A DNA stretch of 64,000 nucleotides, from NCBI GenBank assembly GCA_016704425.1, contig JADJAC010000008.1:124001-188000 (forward strand), in the 5' to 3' direction. Under the pieces are notes generated by a model that had not been told where the DNA came from, searched no databases, and worked only from the letters and a program-made list of their open reading frames with translations. Positions 55,726-64,000 of the stretch are shown piece by piece. Source of the DNA: Sphingomonadales bacterium (lineage in GTDB: Bacteria > Pseudomonadota > Alphaproteobacteria > Sphingomonadales > Sphingomonadaceae). The translations under genes were made by a program, and so were the position numbers. The stretch's first letter is position 1, and each line of letters begins with the position of its first letter.

Positions 55726-56676
55726 CTAGAATTCGTCCGCGATTGCGAAACCCTGCCGGAGTTTTGGTGGAGCAATGGCGATCCAGCTTTTCCTCAGCCA
55801 GTCGGCAATGCCCGCCCAGTCATTGTCGCCCAGATCAAGGCGTATCCCGATCCAGCCATCGCCAAAATAGGCCGGGCGGTAGTAGCGATCCGCATCCGCC
55901 TCGATCAGCATGGCCTGTTCATCGACACCACTGATCTTGACGAGGATGGCGGTCTTGCCGTCGCCATGATGATCTTGGGTGAAATAGGCGAACTTCTTGC
56001 CCTTGACGATGCCGAAGCACGGCATGCCGTGCGATACGGTCTCATCCGCTTCAGGCAGCGCCAGGGCCAGCGTGCGTATCTGCTCCAGTAGCCAGTCCGG
56101 CTGCCGTTCTCGCGACGTGTATTCGGCCAATACGCGCGAATAAAGCTGGTGTTCGGCGATCAGGATGCGGTCGGCCAATGTCTCGGCCGTATCGTCCGGG
56201 AGAATTGCGACCGGGGTCTGGCCCAGGATGGGCCCGTCATCGAGTTCGGCTGTCACGACATGGACGGTACAGCCTGATGTACTGTCTCCCGCCGCAATGG
56301 CCCGCTCATGCGTGTCCAGCCCCTTGTATTTTGGCAGCAGCGACGGGTGAATGTTGAGGATGCGATCGCGCCAGTCGTTGACGAAACCGGGCGACAGCAG
56401 GCGCATATAGCCGGCCAGGGCGACATATTCGGTCCGCGCCGTCCTGAGTTGGGCGGTTATGAGGGCATCAAAGTCTTCTCGCTTCATGCCCTTGTGGCTT
56501 TGTGCGAATACCGGAATGCCTTCGGCCTGTGCCAGTTTCAGTCCCGGAGCATCCGGGTCATTGGCGGCCACAAGAACGACTTCATACGGGCATTCCGGGT
56601 GCTTTGCGGCATAAACCAGTGCCGCCATGTTGGAGCCACGGCCTGAGATCAGCACCGCGACCCGGGCCTTAGCCAT
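55726..56676 (-). CDS. purN: Phosphoribosylglycinamide formyltransferase with C-terminal YjbR/MmcQ-like domain
   Basis: Third step of purine synthesis (formyl transfer from 10-formyl-THF to GAR). PurN domain about 1-195: ISGRGSNM, the catalytic Asn108, His110 and Asp146 (equivalents of E. coli 106/108/144). From about 196 a second domain starts (RTLALALPEADETVSHGMPCFGI, KGKKFAYFTQDH) typical of YjbR/MmcQ DNA-binding-fold proteins, ending LDLGDNDWAGIADWLRKSW. A fused 316-residue protein versus about 212 for PurN alone. ATG 56676 overlaps the purM stop by eight bases. Confidence 0.88.
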   Translation of the reverse strand: MAKARVAVLISGRGSNMAALVYAAKHPECPYEVVLVAANDPDAPGLKLAQAEGIPVFAQSHKGMKREDFDALITAQLRTARTEYVALAGYMRLLSPGFVNDWRDRILNIHPSLLPKYKGLDTHERAIAAGDSTSGCTVHVVTAELDDGPILGQTPVAILPDDTAETLADRILIAEHQLYSRVLAEYTSRERQPDWLLEQIRTLALALPEADETVSHGMPCFGIVKGKKFAYFTQDHHGDGKTAILVKISGVDEQAMLIEADADRYYRPAYFGDGWIGIRLDLGDNDWAGIADWLRKSWIAIAPPKLRQGFAIADEF

Positions 56677-57775
56677 GATGTGTCGCGCTCCAGGCAGTTC
56701 GTGCGGACCAGGTTTCCGCACTTCCGGCAACGGTGCAGCCCTTTTCTCCGGCGGCGATGTTGCCGATCCGAAAGACGCATTCGCCTTGTTGTTCGAGCGA
56801 CTGAGTTACCGAAGCAGCATCGGCTTCGCTCACCACCACCGCCATCCCGATTCCGCAGTTGAACGTGCGCGCCATCTCTTCCGGCTCGATATTGCCCTGC
56901 GCCTGAAGGAAGGCCATCAGCCTGGGCTGCGGCCAGAGATTGGCGTCGACATGAGCGTGAAGGCCGGCTGGGAGCACGCGGGGGATATTTTCGAGAAGTC
57001 CGCCGCCCGTAATGTGGGCCATTGCGTGGACGCGTCCCTTCCGGACCTCGGGCAGCAACGACTTCACGTAGATCTTCGTTGGTGCCATCAGGGCGTCGAT
57101 CAGCAAGACATTCTGGTCAAACAGCGCGGGGCGATCAAGTTTCCAGCCCTTGTCCGCTGAAAGCCTGCGCACGAGCGAGAATCCGTTCGAATGGACTCCC
57201 GATGAAGCGAGGCCAAGAATAACGTCTCCTGCGGCCACCTTGTCTGCGCTCAGCACCTGGCCGCGCTCGACCGCACCGACACAGAACCCGGCAAGGTCAT
57301 AATCTCCATCGGCATACATGCCGGGCATTTCGGCAGTCTCCCCGCCGATCAGGGCACAGCCGGCCTGCTTGCAGCCTTCCGCTATGCTCGCGACGACCTT
57401 TTCCGCGACAGCGTTGTCGAGCTTCCCACTGGCGTAATAGTCGAGGAAAAAGAGCGGTTCGGCCCCCTGAACGATCAGGTCGTTGGCGCACATGGCGACA
57501 AGGTCGATTCCCACGCCTTCATGCCGACCCGAATCGATAGCGAGTTTCAGCTTGGTGCCAACGCCGTCATTCGCGGCGACGAGAAGCGGATCGTTAAAGC
57601 CCGCTGCCTTGAGGTCGAAAAAGCCTCCGAAACCGCCAAGATCTGCGTCTGCGCCAGCACGCCTGGTCGATTTGGCCAGCGGTGCGATTGCGCGAACAAG
57701 CGCATTTCCGGCAGAGATTGAAACCCCTGCCTTGGCATAGGTATAGGGCTCGTCCTGATTATGTCTCTGAGTCAT
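56669..57775 (-). CDS. purM: Phosphoribosylformylglycinamidine cyclo-ligase
   Basis: Forms AIR from FGAM with ATP. 368 residues. Motifs YTYAKAGVSISAGN, AANDGVGTKLK, IGGETAEMPG and HITGGGLLEN are intact. Start ATG 57775 (MTQRHNQDE) with GGGAGG upstream; the longer in-frame version (57826) is not supported. Upstream of purN, coupled by overlap. Confidence 0.93.
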   Translation of the reverse strand: MTQRHNQDEPYTYAKAGVSISAGNALVRAIAPLAKSTRRAGADADLGGFGGFFDLKAAGFNDPLLVAANDGVGTKLKLAIDSGRHEGVGIDLVAMCANDLIVQGAEPLFFLDYYASGKLDNAVAEKVVASIAEGCKQAGCALIGGETAEMPGMYADGDYDLAGFCVGAVERGQVLSADKVAAGDVILGLASSGVHSNGFSLVRRLSADKGWKLDRPALFDQNVLLIDALMAPTKIYVKSLLPEVRKGRVHAMAHITGGGLLENIPRVLPAGLHAHVDANLWPQPRLMAFLQAQGNIEPEEMARTFNCGIGMAVVVSEADAASVTQSLEQQGECVFRIGNIAAGEKGCTVAGSAETWSARTAWSATHHG

Positions 57776-57835
57776 CGCGCCTCCCGTATCGACAACGTGC
57801 TTGGAATTCCACGATTCCATCGCCAAAAGGGGCGT

Positions 57836-59059
57836 GTGAATGATTTTTCCCGTTTTTTGCGTCCCGTTCCAATCGCGCTTGCGCTTGGGCTGGCCGGTCT
57901 TGGCGCTGCCGTCATTGCCCAGATCGAGGGCGGAGACCGCGGCGTTGCGCCGATTGACAGCTCCTCAGACTTCGAAGTTTCGGGCATCAAGGTCGATGTT
58001 GCCGCAAAGACGGCCGATGCAGCCCGCTACGGCGGATGGAGAGAGGCACAGCGGCAGGGATGGCGGTTGTTGTGGACCAATGTCCACGGGGGGCCGGCGC
58101 CGGGGTTGAGCGATTCCGCTCTCGATTCGATTGTGGCCGGGATCGTCGTCGACAATGAACAGGTCGGACCGAATCGCTACATTGCGACATTGGGCGTCCT
58201 GTTTGATCGCGTTCGCGCCGGACAGATCCTCGGTGTCAGCGGCTCCTCGATCCGGTCTGCGCCGCTTCTGGTCATACCTGTCCAATGGTCTGGCGGCACG
58301 CCGCAGAGCTTTGAAACTCGCACAGAATGGCAGAAGGCGTGGGCGCGCTTTCGGACGGGCGGCAGTTCGATCGATTATGTGCGTCCCAGCGGCACTGGTG
58401 CGGATCCGTTGCTCTTGAACTATGGTCAGACCGGGAGGCCGGGCCGGCGCTGGTGGCGGATGCTGCTCGACCAATATGGCGCTGCAGACGTGCTTGTACC
58501 GCAGGTCAGGCTTGAACGGATGTGGCCGGGCGGTCCGGTCATAGGCCATTTTTCGGCCCGGTTCGGGCCCGATAGTCGGCCTTTATCGAATTTTGTCCTG
58601 CGTGTCGGCTCCAGTGGCGGGATACCCCAGATGATGGACGAAGGTGTCCGGCGTATGGATCAGATGTTTGCGAAGGCCCTGGCTGACGGGCGGCTTCGCC
58701 CCGACTCGTCGCTTGTGATCGAGCAACCGGTCGATGCCGATGTGCTTGCGACCGAAGACGTGCCGGGGTTGGAAGCCACCGATACGTCCGAAACAATCGA
58801 TGCCGGAGCCGCCATTGCGGGAACGGCGACGTTCAGTGTGCAATATGAAACGCCGGATGTGGCGTCGGTCGGCAGCACAGAAGCCGCCGTTCGAGGCATT
58901 GCAGGCGTGCGTTCTGCGTCCACCGGAAGTCTTGCCCTTGGCGGTATCTCAGTCATGCGCGTGACCTTTGCCGGGGATATGGCTGCGCTGAAGGCCGCGC
59001 TTTCTGCTAGGGGCTTCCGTGTTCAGGAAGGCGGCGGCGCGCTCCGCATCAGTCGCTAG
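57836..59059 (+). CDS. DUF2066 exported protein
   Basis: 407 residues with an N-terminal hydrophobic signal (about 10-30, VPIALALGLAGLGAAVIA), then the DUF2066 core (FEVSGIKVDVAAKTADAARYGGWREAQRQGW). Envelope protein of unknown function. GTG 57836 with AAAAGGGG upstream. Divergent from purM; next gene hda follows after four bases, so it is probably in the same transcript. Confidence 0.8.
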   Translation: MNDFSRFLRPVPIALALGLAGLGAAVIAQIEGGDRGVAPIDSSSDFEVSGIKVDVAAKTADAARYGGWREAQRQGWRLLWTNVHGGPAPGLSDSALDSIVAGIVVDNEQVGPNRYIATLGVLFDRVRAGQILGVSGSSIRSAPLLVIPVQWSGGTPQSFETRTEWQKAWARFRTGGSSIDYVRPSGTGADPLLLNYGQTGRPGRRWWRMLLDQYGAADVLVPQVRLERMWPGGPVIGHFSARFGPDSRPLSNFVLRVGSSGGIPQMMDEGVRRMDQMFAKALADGRLRPDSSLVIEQPVDADVLATEDVPGLEATDTSETIDAGAAIAGTATFSVQYETPDVASVGSTEAAVRGIAGVRSASTGSLALGGISVMRVTFAGDMAALKAALSARGFRVQEGGGALRISR

Positions 59060-59063
59060 CGCC

Positions 59064-59675
59064 ATGTCGCAGATCGCCCTGCCGTTCGATTGGCCAGCCC
59101 CGGAAGATGCGGAAAGCTATATTGTCACGGCTGCCAATCGTGCCGCCGTCGACGGCGTCGATCGTCCGGGAAGCTGGCCGGTTCGATCCGCCATATTGAC
59201 GGGCCCGAGAAAGTCCGGTCGATCGCTGCTGGGGCGCATCTTCGCGGCCAAGACCGGTGGAACCTTCATTGATGATGCCGAACAGCACAAGGAAGCCGAT
59301 TTGTTCCATCGCTGGAACCTGGCGCAGGAAGAACGCAAGCCGCTTCTCCTCGTGGCCCTTTCGCCACCACCGGTCTGGAAGGTTCGCTTGCCCGACCTGG
59401 CGTCCCGTCTGTCCGCCACTCCGGTTTTCACGATCAATGAGCCCGATGATACTCTCGCCCGAATGTTGCTTGAAAAACAATTTGCACGGCGCGGCCTGCA
59501 AATCACGCCTGAAACAACCGCCTATATCGCCAGCCGAATCGAACGGAGCTATATTGCCCTGATGCGGATTATAGACGCCATCGACACTGTCGCACTTTCG
59601 CAACATCGTGCTGTTACAACGCGCTTGGCGCGTGCCGTTCTTGAAGAACAGCACCTGATGGATGAAACGGACTAG
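59064..59675 (+). CDS. hda: DnaA-homologous regulator (Hda/HdaA-type)
   Basis: 203 residues of the DnaA-like AAA family: QIALPFDW, SAILTGPRKSGRSLLGRIFA (P-loop GPRKSGRS), a sensor-type ALSPPPVWKVRLPDLASRL and RPTGLQITPETTAYIASRIERSY. Promotes ATP hydrolysis on DnaA after replication start (family knowledge). ATG 59064; ppk1 overlaps its end by 14 bases. Confidence 0.85.
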   Translation: MSQIALPFDWPAPEDAESYIVTAANRAAVDGVDRPGSWPVRSAILTGPRKSGRSLLGRIFAAKTGGTFIDDAEQHKEADLFHRWNLAQEERKPLLLVALSPPPVWKVRLPDLASRLSATPVFTINEPDDTLARMLLEKQFARRGLQITPETTAYIASRIERSYIALMRIIDAIDTVALSQHRAVTTRLARAVLEEQHLMDETD

Positions 59676-61844
59676 GGCACAGATGCTCAACGAGCTGGAA
59701 AAACAAGAGAAGGCCGAAACGCTTGCGGCAACCGCCGCCGACTCCGGCGTGCGTTACTTCAATCGCGAGCTGAGCTGGCTCGCCTTCAATCAGCGAGTCC
59801 TCGAAGAATCGCTGAACCAGGCGCACCCCCTGCTCGAGCGCTTGCGCTTCCTTTCGATTTCCGGAAGCAATCTTGACGAGTTCTTCATGGTTCGGGTTGC
59901 TGGATTAAAAGGTCAACAATTACAGAATATTGAAGAACGAAGCGTAGATGGTATGACGCCTACGCAGCAGCTCAATGCGATTGCGCGTGATGCCGACGCA
60001 CTGATGGCTGCGCAGCAGGCGCAATGGGCGCGCCTTGCCTCCGAACTCAGCGATCCGGAATCAGTGTCCTTGATGAAGAGGCGATCCAGGGAGAGGTCGC
60101 CACCTCCCTTGAGAAACATTTTCGCGAACAGATTTTCCCGGTTCTGACGCCGCAAGCGCTTGATCCGGCGCACCCTTTCCCGTTTATCCCGAATCAGGGC
60201 TTGAGCATGCTGCTCGATCTCCGGCGCATTTCAGATGGGGAGCCGATACGGGAGCTGGTCATGATCCCGTCATCCTTGCCGCGATTCGTCCGGATACCGG
60301 GCCGAAAGGCTCGCTATGTGACGATGGAGACGCTTCTGCGGCGATTCACTGGGCTTCTTTTCCCAGGCTATGAAGTTCTGGGTGCCGGTGCGTTCCGGAT
60401 CATCCGGGACAGCGATATCGAAATCGAAGAGGAAGCCGAAGATCTGGTTCGATATTTCCGCAGTGCCATCAAGCGCAGGCGGCGGGGCAGGGTGATTCGC
60501 CTTGAAGTTGAAACCGGCATGCCCGAACAGCTGGAAGCCGTCGTAAAGAATGAATTTGGCGGAATCGACGCAATCATCTCGGAAACGGGAGGGTTTCTGG
60601 GCATCGGGGATCTTGCCCAGCTGGTCGATGAAGACCGGCCTGACCTGAAGTTCACGCCCTACACGCCGCGCTTTCCGGAGCGCATTCGGGAGCATGACGG
60701 CGATTGTTTTGCGGCAATTTCAGCCAAGGATATTCTCGTCCATCATCCCTATGAAGCCTTTGATGTCGTCCTCGCCTTCTTGAGCCAGGCGGCGGCCGAC
60801 CCCGATGTCGTGGCGATCAAGCAGACGCTATACCGCGCTGGTAAGCAATCTGCCGTTATCCGAGCCCTGATCGATGCTGCAGAAGCTGGAAAGTCGGTTA
60901 CGGCAGTCGTCGAACTCAAGGCGCGCTTCGATGAAGAGCAAAACCTGCTGTGGGCGAACCAGCTGGAGCGCGCGGGCGTCCAGGTGGTCTATGGATTCAT
61001 CGACTGGAAGACGCACGCGAAGATATCGATGGTAGTGCGGCGCGAAAACGGAAAATACCGGACCTATTGCCACTTCGGTACAGGCAATTATCACCCGGTA
61101 ACGGCGCGCATTTACACCGATCTGAGCTTCTTTACCGCAGACCCGCGCGCAGGGCGCGATGCCGCCCAGATATTCAACTACATCACGGGCTATGTGGAAC
61201 CTTCAAAGCTCGAAATGCTGAGCATGAGCCCGAGGAATCTTCGGTCGTCATTGTTTGAACTGATCGACAAGGAAATTGCGAACGAGCGCGCCGGCAAAAA
61301 GTCAGGCATCTGGGCGAAATTCAACTCGCTGGTCGATCCGGCCATGATCGAGAAGCTTTATGAGGCCAGCAGCGCCGGCGTACCCATTGATCTGGTCGTG
61401 CGGGGAATCTGCTGCCTGAGGCCCGGTGTCCCGGGCCTTTCCGAAAATATTCGTGTAAAATCGGTCGTCGGGCGCTTTCTTGAACATAGCCGTATTTGGG
61501 CATTCGGAAATGGTGCCGCGCTCCCCAACGACAAGGCAAGGGTGTATATATCCTCTGCGGACTGGATGCAGAGGAACTTTGACCGTCGTGTTGAGTACAT
61601 GCTGCCAATTGAAAATCCGACAGTTCACGATCAGGTTCTCGATCAGGTGATGGTTGCCAATCTGCTCGATAATGAGCAAAGCTGGGAACTACAGGCTGAT
61701 GGCCGCTATGTTCGCATTGCGCATGGAGACAAACCATTCAATCTCCACCGGTATTTCATGACGAACCCGTCGCTTTCGGGGCGGGGGGCAGCTCTCGACA
61801 AGGCAGCAGCAGTGCCGAAATTGCGCTTCGACAGAAAGAAGTAG
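59662..61844 (+). pseudogene. ppk1: Polyphosphate kinase Ppk1, frameshifted
   Basis: Polymerises phosphate from ATP into polyphosphate. 727 residues if repaired. N-terminal domain (FNRELSWLAFNQRVL, LDEFFMVRVAGLKGQ) is in one frame to about 60050, the rest (GISVLDEEAIQGEVATSLEK onwards) in another; GATCCGGAATCAG at 60053-60065 is one G short of GATCCGGGAATC. Catalytic parts are intact: THAKISMVVRRE, HFGTGNYHPVTARIYTD and FLEHSR (phospho-His). Start 59662 overlaps hda; ATG 59683 is an alternative. A sequencing error is as likely as a real mutation. Confidence 0.85.
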
Positions 61845-63304
61845 CCGATTCGGGGCGGCATGCCGTCATAGACATAGGTTCGAATTCGGTACGGTTGGTT
61901 GTGTTCAGCGGCCCGGCTCGGGCGCCGTCTGTCCTTTTCAATGAAAAAGTGATGGCTGGTCTTGGCCGGGGAGTCGTCTCGACCGGCCTTCTTGATGCCA
62001 AGGCCATGAAGACCACGCTGCACTCGCTTGCGCGTTTCCGATATCTCGCCTCACTCATGGGTGTTCCCGAGCCAACGACCGTTGCGACGGCCGCAGTTCG
62101 TCAGGCGAGCAACGGACCCGCATTCCTTGCGTCTGTCAGGAGCCTTGGGCTCAACGTCGCACTACTGTCTGGCGACGAGGAAGCTGAAGCAGCCGGCTAT
62201 GGCGTCATAGCCGGTATTGAAGACGCAAAAGGGATTGTGGGGGATCTGGGCGGCGGAAGCCTTGAACTGGCACGCGTCGAGAATGGCAAGGTGCTCGAGC
62301 GCGAATCTTTCCCTCTCGGCGTGCTGCGCCTGTCCCTTATTCGGGAAATTGGGGAAGGCGAGCTTCGCAAGGAGGTCAAGAAGCTGTTCAAGCCCAAGGG
62401 CTGGATGGATTTTGGAAAGGGCTTGCCCTTTTACCTCGTTGGAGGGTCCTGGCGTTCTCTTGCCCGGATCCACATGTATATGGCGCGCTACCCGCTTCCG
62501 ATTGTGCATCATTATGCGATGGCGGGGACAGCACCTGCGTCACTTGTTCGTGCTATTGCAAGACTCGATCGTAACCTGCTTAAAGAAAACAATATTGTGA
62601 CCGGTGCGCGATATCCAACGATGGTCGATGCGGCGGCGTTACTGTGGGAAATCAGGCGATTGCTGCAGCCGAGCGCCTATATCGTTTCGGCAACTGGACT
62701 TCGCGAAGGATTGCATTATCGCCAGTTGTCGGACAGCGAAAAGTCACTCGATCCGTTGATCGAGGCAGCGCGTGCCGAGGGCGAGTTGCACGGTCGCTTT
62801 CCTGGGCATGGTGACTTGCTCGATCGGTGGATTTCTCCCCTCTTCTCGCAGGATTCGTCGTCGGATCGACGGTTGAGACTGGCAGCCTGCCTTTTGGGCG
62901 ACATTGGTTGGGCGGCGAATCCCGATTTCCGTGCAGAAAGAGGCCTGGAAGTGGCCTTGCACGGGAACTGGCTTGGCATTGACGCTCGTGGTCGGGCGAT
63001 GATCGGGCAGGCGCTCTTTGCGGCATTCGGCGGAGGCAATGAGCGACCGGCGATATTGCGCAAACTTGCCACGGAAGAGGAACTGAAGTGCGCCCAGAAC
63101 TGGGGCCTCGCGATCCGCCTTGGTCAACGATTGAGCGGCGGCGTCGCGGCCCCGTTGAAGCAGTCTGGTGTTTCCGTCTCCGGGGACCGGTTGGTCCTGA
63201 CAATCAAGGGCGATGTGGAGTTGCTGCTTGGAGATGCTGTTGAGCGGCGTTTGCGCCAGCTTGGCAACGCGATTGGCAAGGCTCCGGAGATTGGCCGAAC
63301 CTGA
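61820..63304 (+). CDS. ppx: Exopolyphosphatase / GppA family (Ppx), start not canonical
   Basis: Degrades polyphosphate from the end; ASKHA fold. Conserved VIDIGSNSVRLVVFSG is encoded in frame from about 61865, but no ATG, GTG or TTG exists in this frame before TTG 61895, which would remove that motif; an ATT at 61820 is the first rare start. Downstream: VATAAVRQASNG, LSGDEEAEAAGYGV, GDLGGGSLELARV, LVGGSWRSLARIH, SATGLREGLHYRQL, all family motifs. Next to ppk1, the usual pair. About 495 residues from 61820. Confidence 0.82.
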   Translation: MALRQKEVADSGRHAVIDIGSNSVRLVVFSGPARAPSVLFNEKVMAGLGRGVVSTGLLDAKAMKTTLHSLARFRYLASLMGVPEPTTVATAAVRQASNGPAFLASVRSLGLNVALLSGDEEAEAAGYGVIAGIEDAKGIVGDLGGGSLELARVENGKVLERESFPLGVLRLSLIREIGEGELRKEVKKLFKPKGWMDFGKGLPFYLVGGSWRSLARIHMYMARYPLPIVHHYAMAGTAPASLVRAIARLDRNLLKENNIVTGARYPTMVDAAALLWEIRRLLQPSAYIVSATGLREGLHYRQLSDSEKSLDPLIEAARAEGELHGRFPGHGDLLDRWISPLFSQDSSSDRRLRLAACLLGDIGWAANPDFRAERGLEVALHGNWLGIDARGRAMIGQALFAAFGGGNERPAILRKLATEEELKCAQNWGLAIRLGQRLSGGVAAPLKQSGVSVSGDRLVLTIKGDVELLLGDAVERRLRQLGNAIGKAPEIGRT

Positions 63305-63306
63305 CT

Positions 63307-64000
63307 TCAGGCCTCTCCCGTGCGCGTCATGCAGAGTTTTCCGTCAAGCACGGCAAATGCGAGCTTGCCTTCGACTAGTGCCAGTGCATCCCGCCCGAAC
63401 TGGTCGAAACGCCAATCCTCAAGCATTGGGAGGCCGGTTCGCTGGCCAGCTGCAAGCAGTTCAAGCTCCTCTGAACGCGCAAGCAGACGTGCCGCAACGC
63501 TGATTTCGCGCGCCCGGATCTTGAGCAGCAACTTGAGCAGGTCGGCGACCAGGGCACCCTCCTTGCCAAGTCCAGGCTTCTTGTCATCGCGGGGAGGCAT
63601 TTCGTCAGGACGAAGTGGCTCAGCGGCTGCCAATATCCCCATTAACCGTCCGCCGATGTCATTGCCTGCCCATGCCGGTGAAAGCCCCCGGACTTTGGAG
63701 AGATCGGCCTGACTCCGCGGCGGATGAGCGGCAATGTCGGCCATTGTCTCATCCTTGATGATCCGTCCGCGCGGAAGATTCTTGTTTTGCGCCTCGCGTT
63801 CGCGCCAGGCTGCCAGCGATTTCAGCCTGCCAAGCACATCAGGCTTGCGGCCGACGATACGGATGCGCTTCCATGACAGGTCAGGCTCATTCACATAATT
63901 TGCCGGATCGGCCAATCGCTCCATTTCCTGGTCCAGCCAGCCGCCACGCCCGGTTTTGCGAAGTCTTTCGAGCATCTTGGGAAACAGGATCGACAAGTGA
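63307..64000 (-). CDS. rnd: Ribonuclease D, C-terminal part (start outside window)
   Basis: 3'-exonuclease for RNA ends. Only the C-terminal 230 residues are present, open at the window end (LSILFPKMLERLRKTGRGGWLDQEMERL). The HRDC domain follows (SWKRIRIVGRKPDVLGRLKSLAAWREREAQNKNLPRGRIIKDETMADIA), as in RNase D. Three bases from the end of ppx, convergent. Confidence 0.87.
   Translation of the reverse strand, partial: HLSILFPKMLERLRKTGRGGWLDQEMERLADPANYVNEPDLSWKRIRIVGRKPDVLGRLKSLAAWREREAQNKNLPRGRIIKDETMADIAAHPPRSQADLSKVRGLSPAWAGNDIGGRLMGILAAAEPLRPDEMPPRDDKKPGLGKEGALVADLLKLLLKIRAREISVAARLLARSEELELLAAGQRTGLPMLEDWRFDQFGRDALALVEGKLAFAVLDGKLCMTRTGEA

Overview
The window is a piece of an alphaproteobacterial chromosome, most likely a sphingomonad (Sphingomonadales). 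The grounds are the gene orders bamA-skp-fabZ-rpmE, SUV3-like helicase/S4 protein/fdxA and lapA-pyrF-trpF-trpB-trpA-accD-folC, a PEP-CTERM protein with a WAMM tail, a DUF2066 protein next to hda-ppk-ppx, and general protein similarity. The genus cannot be fixed from sequence alone.

Layout. 1-24.8 kb is mostly conserved core: outer-membrane biogenesis and fatty-acid synthesis (bamA, skp, fabZ), rpmE, fdxA, an S4 RNA-binding protein, a SUV3-like helicase, an M23 peptidase, tRNA-Thr(TGT), malonyl-CoA synthetase, then rsmD/rluB, a Rieske oxygenase, an AmpG-like transporter and a compact operon from lapA to folC. It is interrupted at 9.5-10.9 kb by an IS256-family element that splits a LysR regulator. 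24.8-39.6 kb is more accessory: a patatin-like lipase, nitroreductase, GFA protein, a frameshifted HTH gene, an HNH-like protein, a DUF4145 protein with a second copy of the same IS just upstream of its start, a gene-poor 500-base stretch with a long hairpin, a DUF2442/DUF4160 pair, a PEP-CTERM protein, and an OLD-like ATPase-TOPRIM gene lying between intact thiC and a diverged remnant of a thiC 3' end. 39.6-53 kb carries thiC with its TPP riboswitch, a PF10118 hydrolase with a styrene-oxide-isomerase-like membrane protein, a small oxidoreductase operon facing a LysR regulator, tRNA-Thr(CGT), PilZ and TetR proteins, a cytochrome b / eight-haem cytochrome c operon, tRNA-Lys(TTT) and folK. 53-64 kb returns to core metabolism: agmatine to putrescine (aguA, aguB), ndk, hisN, purM-purN (PurN fused to a YjbR-like domain), DUF2066, hda, ppk1, ppx and the end of rnd.

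How genes work together: trpF/trpB/trpA supply tryptophan, pyrF uridylate, accD malonyl-CoA (also produced by the malonyl-CoA synthetase), folC and folK folate, purN and purM purines; ppk1 and ppx make and degrade polyphosphate. Several frames are broken by single-base indels (both transposases, ppk1, the HTH gene), and two genes (the S4 gene and ppx) lack a canonical start where homology begins. These are either real mutations or residual sequencing errors. No CRISPR array, integrase or complete known phage-defence locus is visible.
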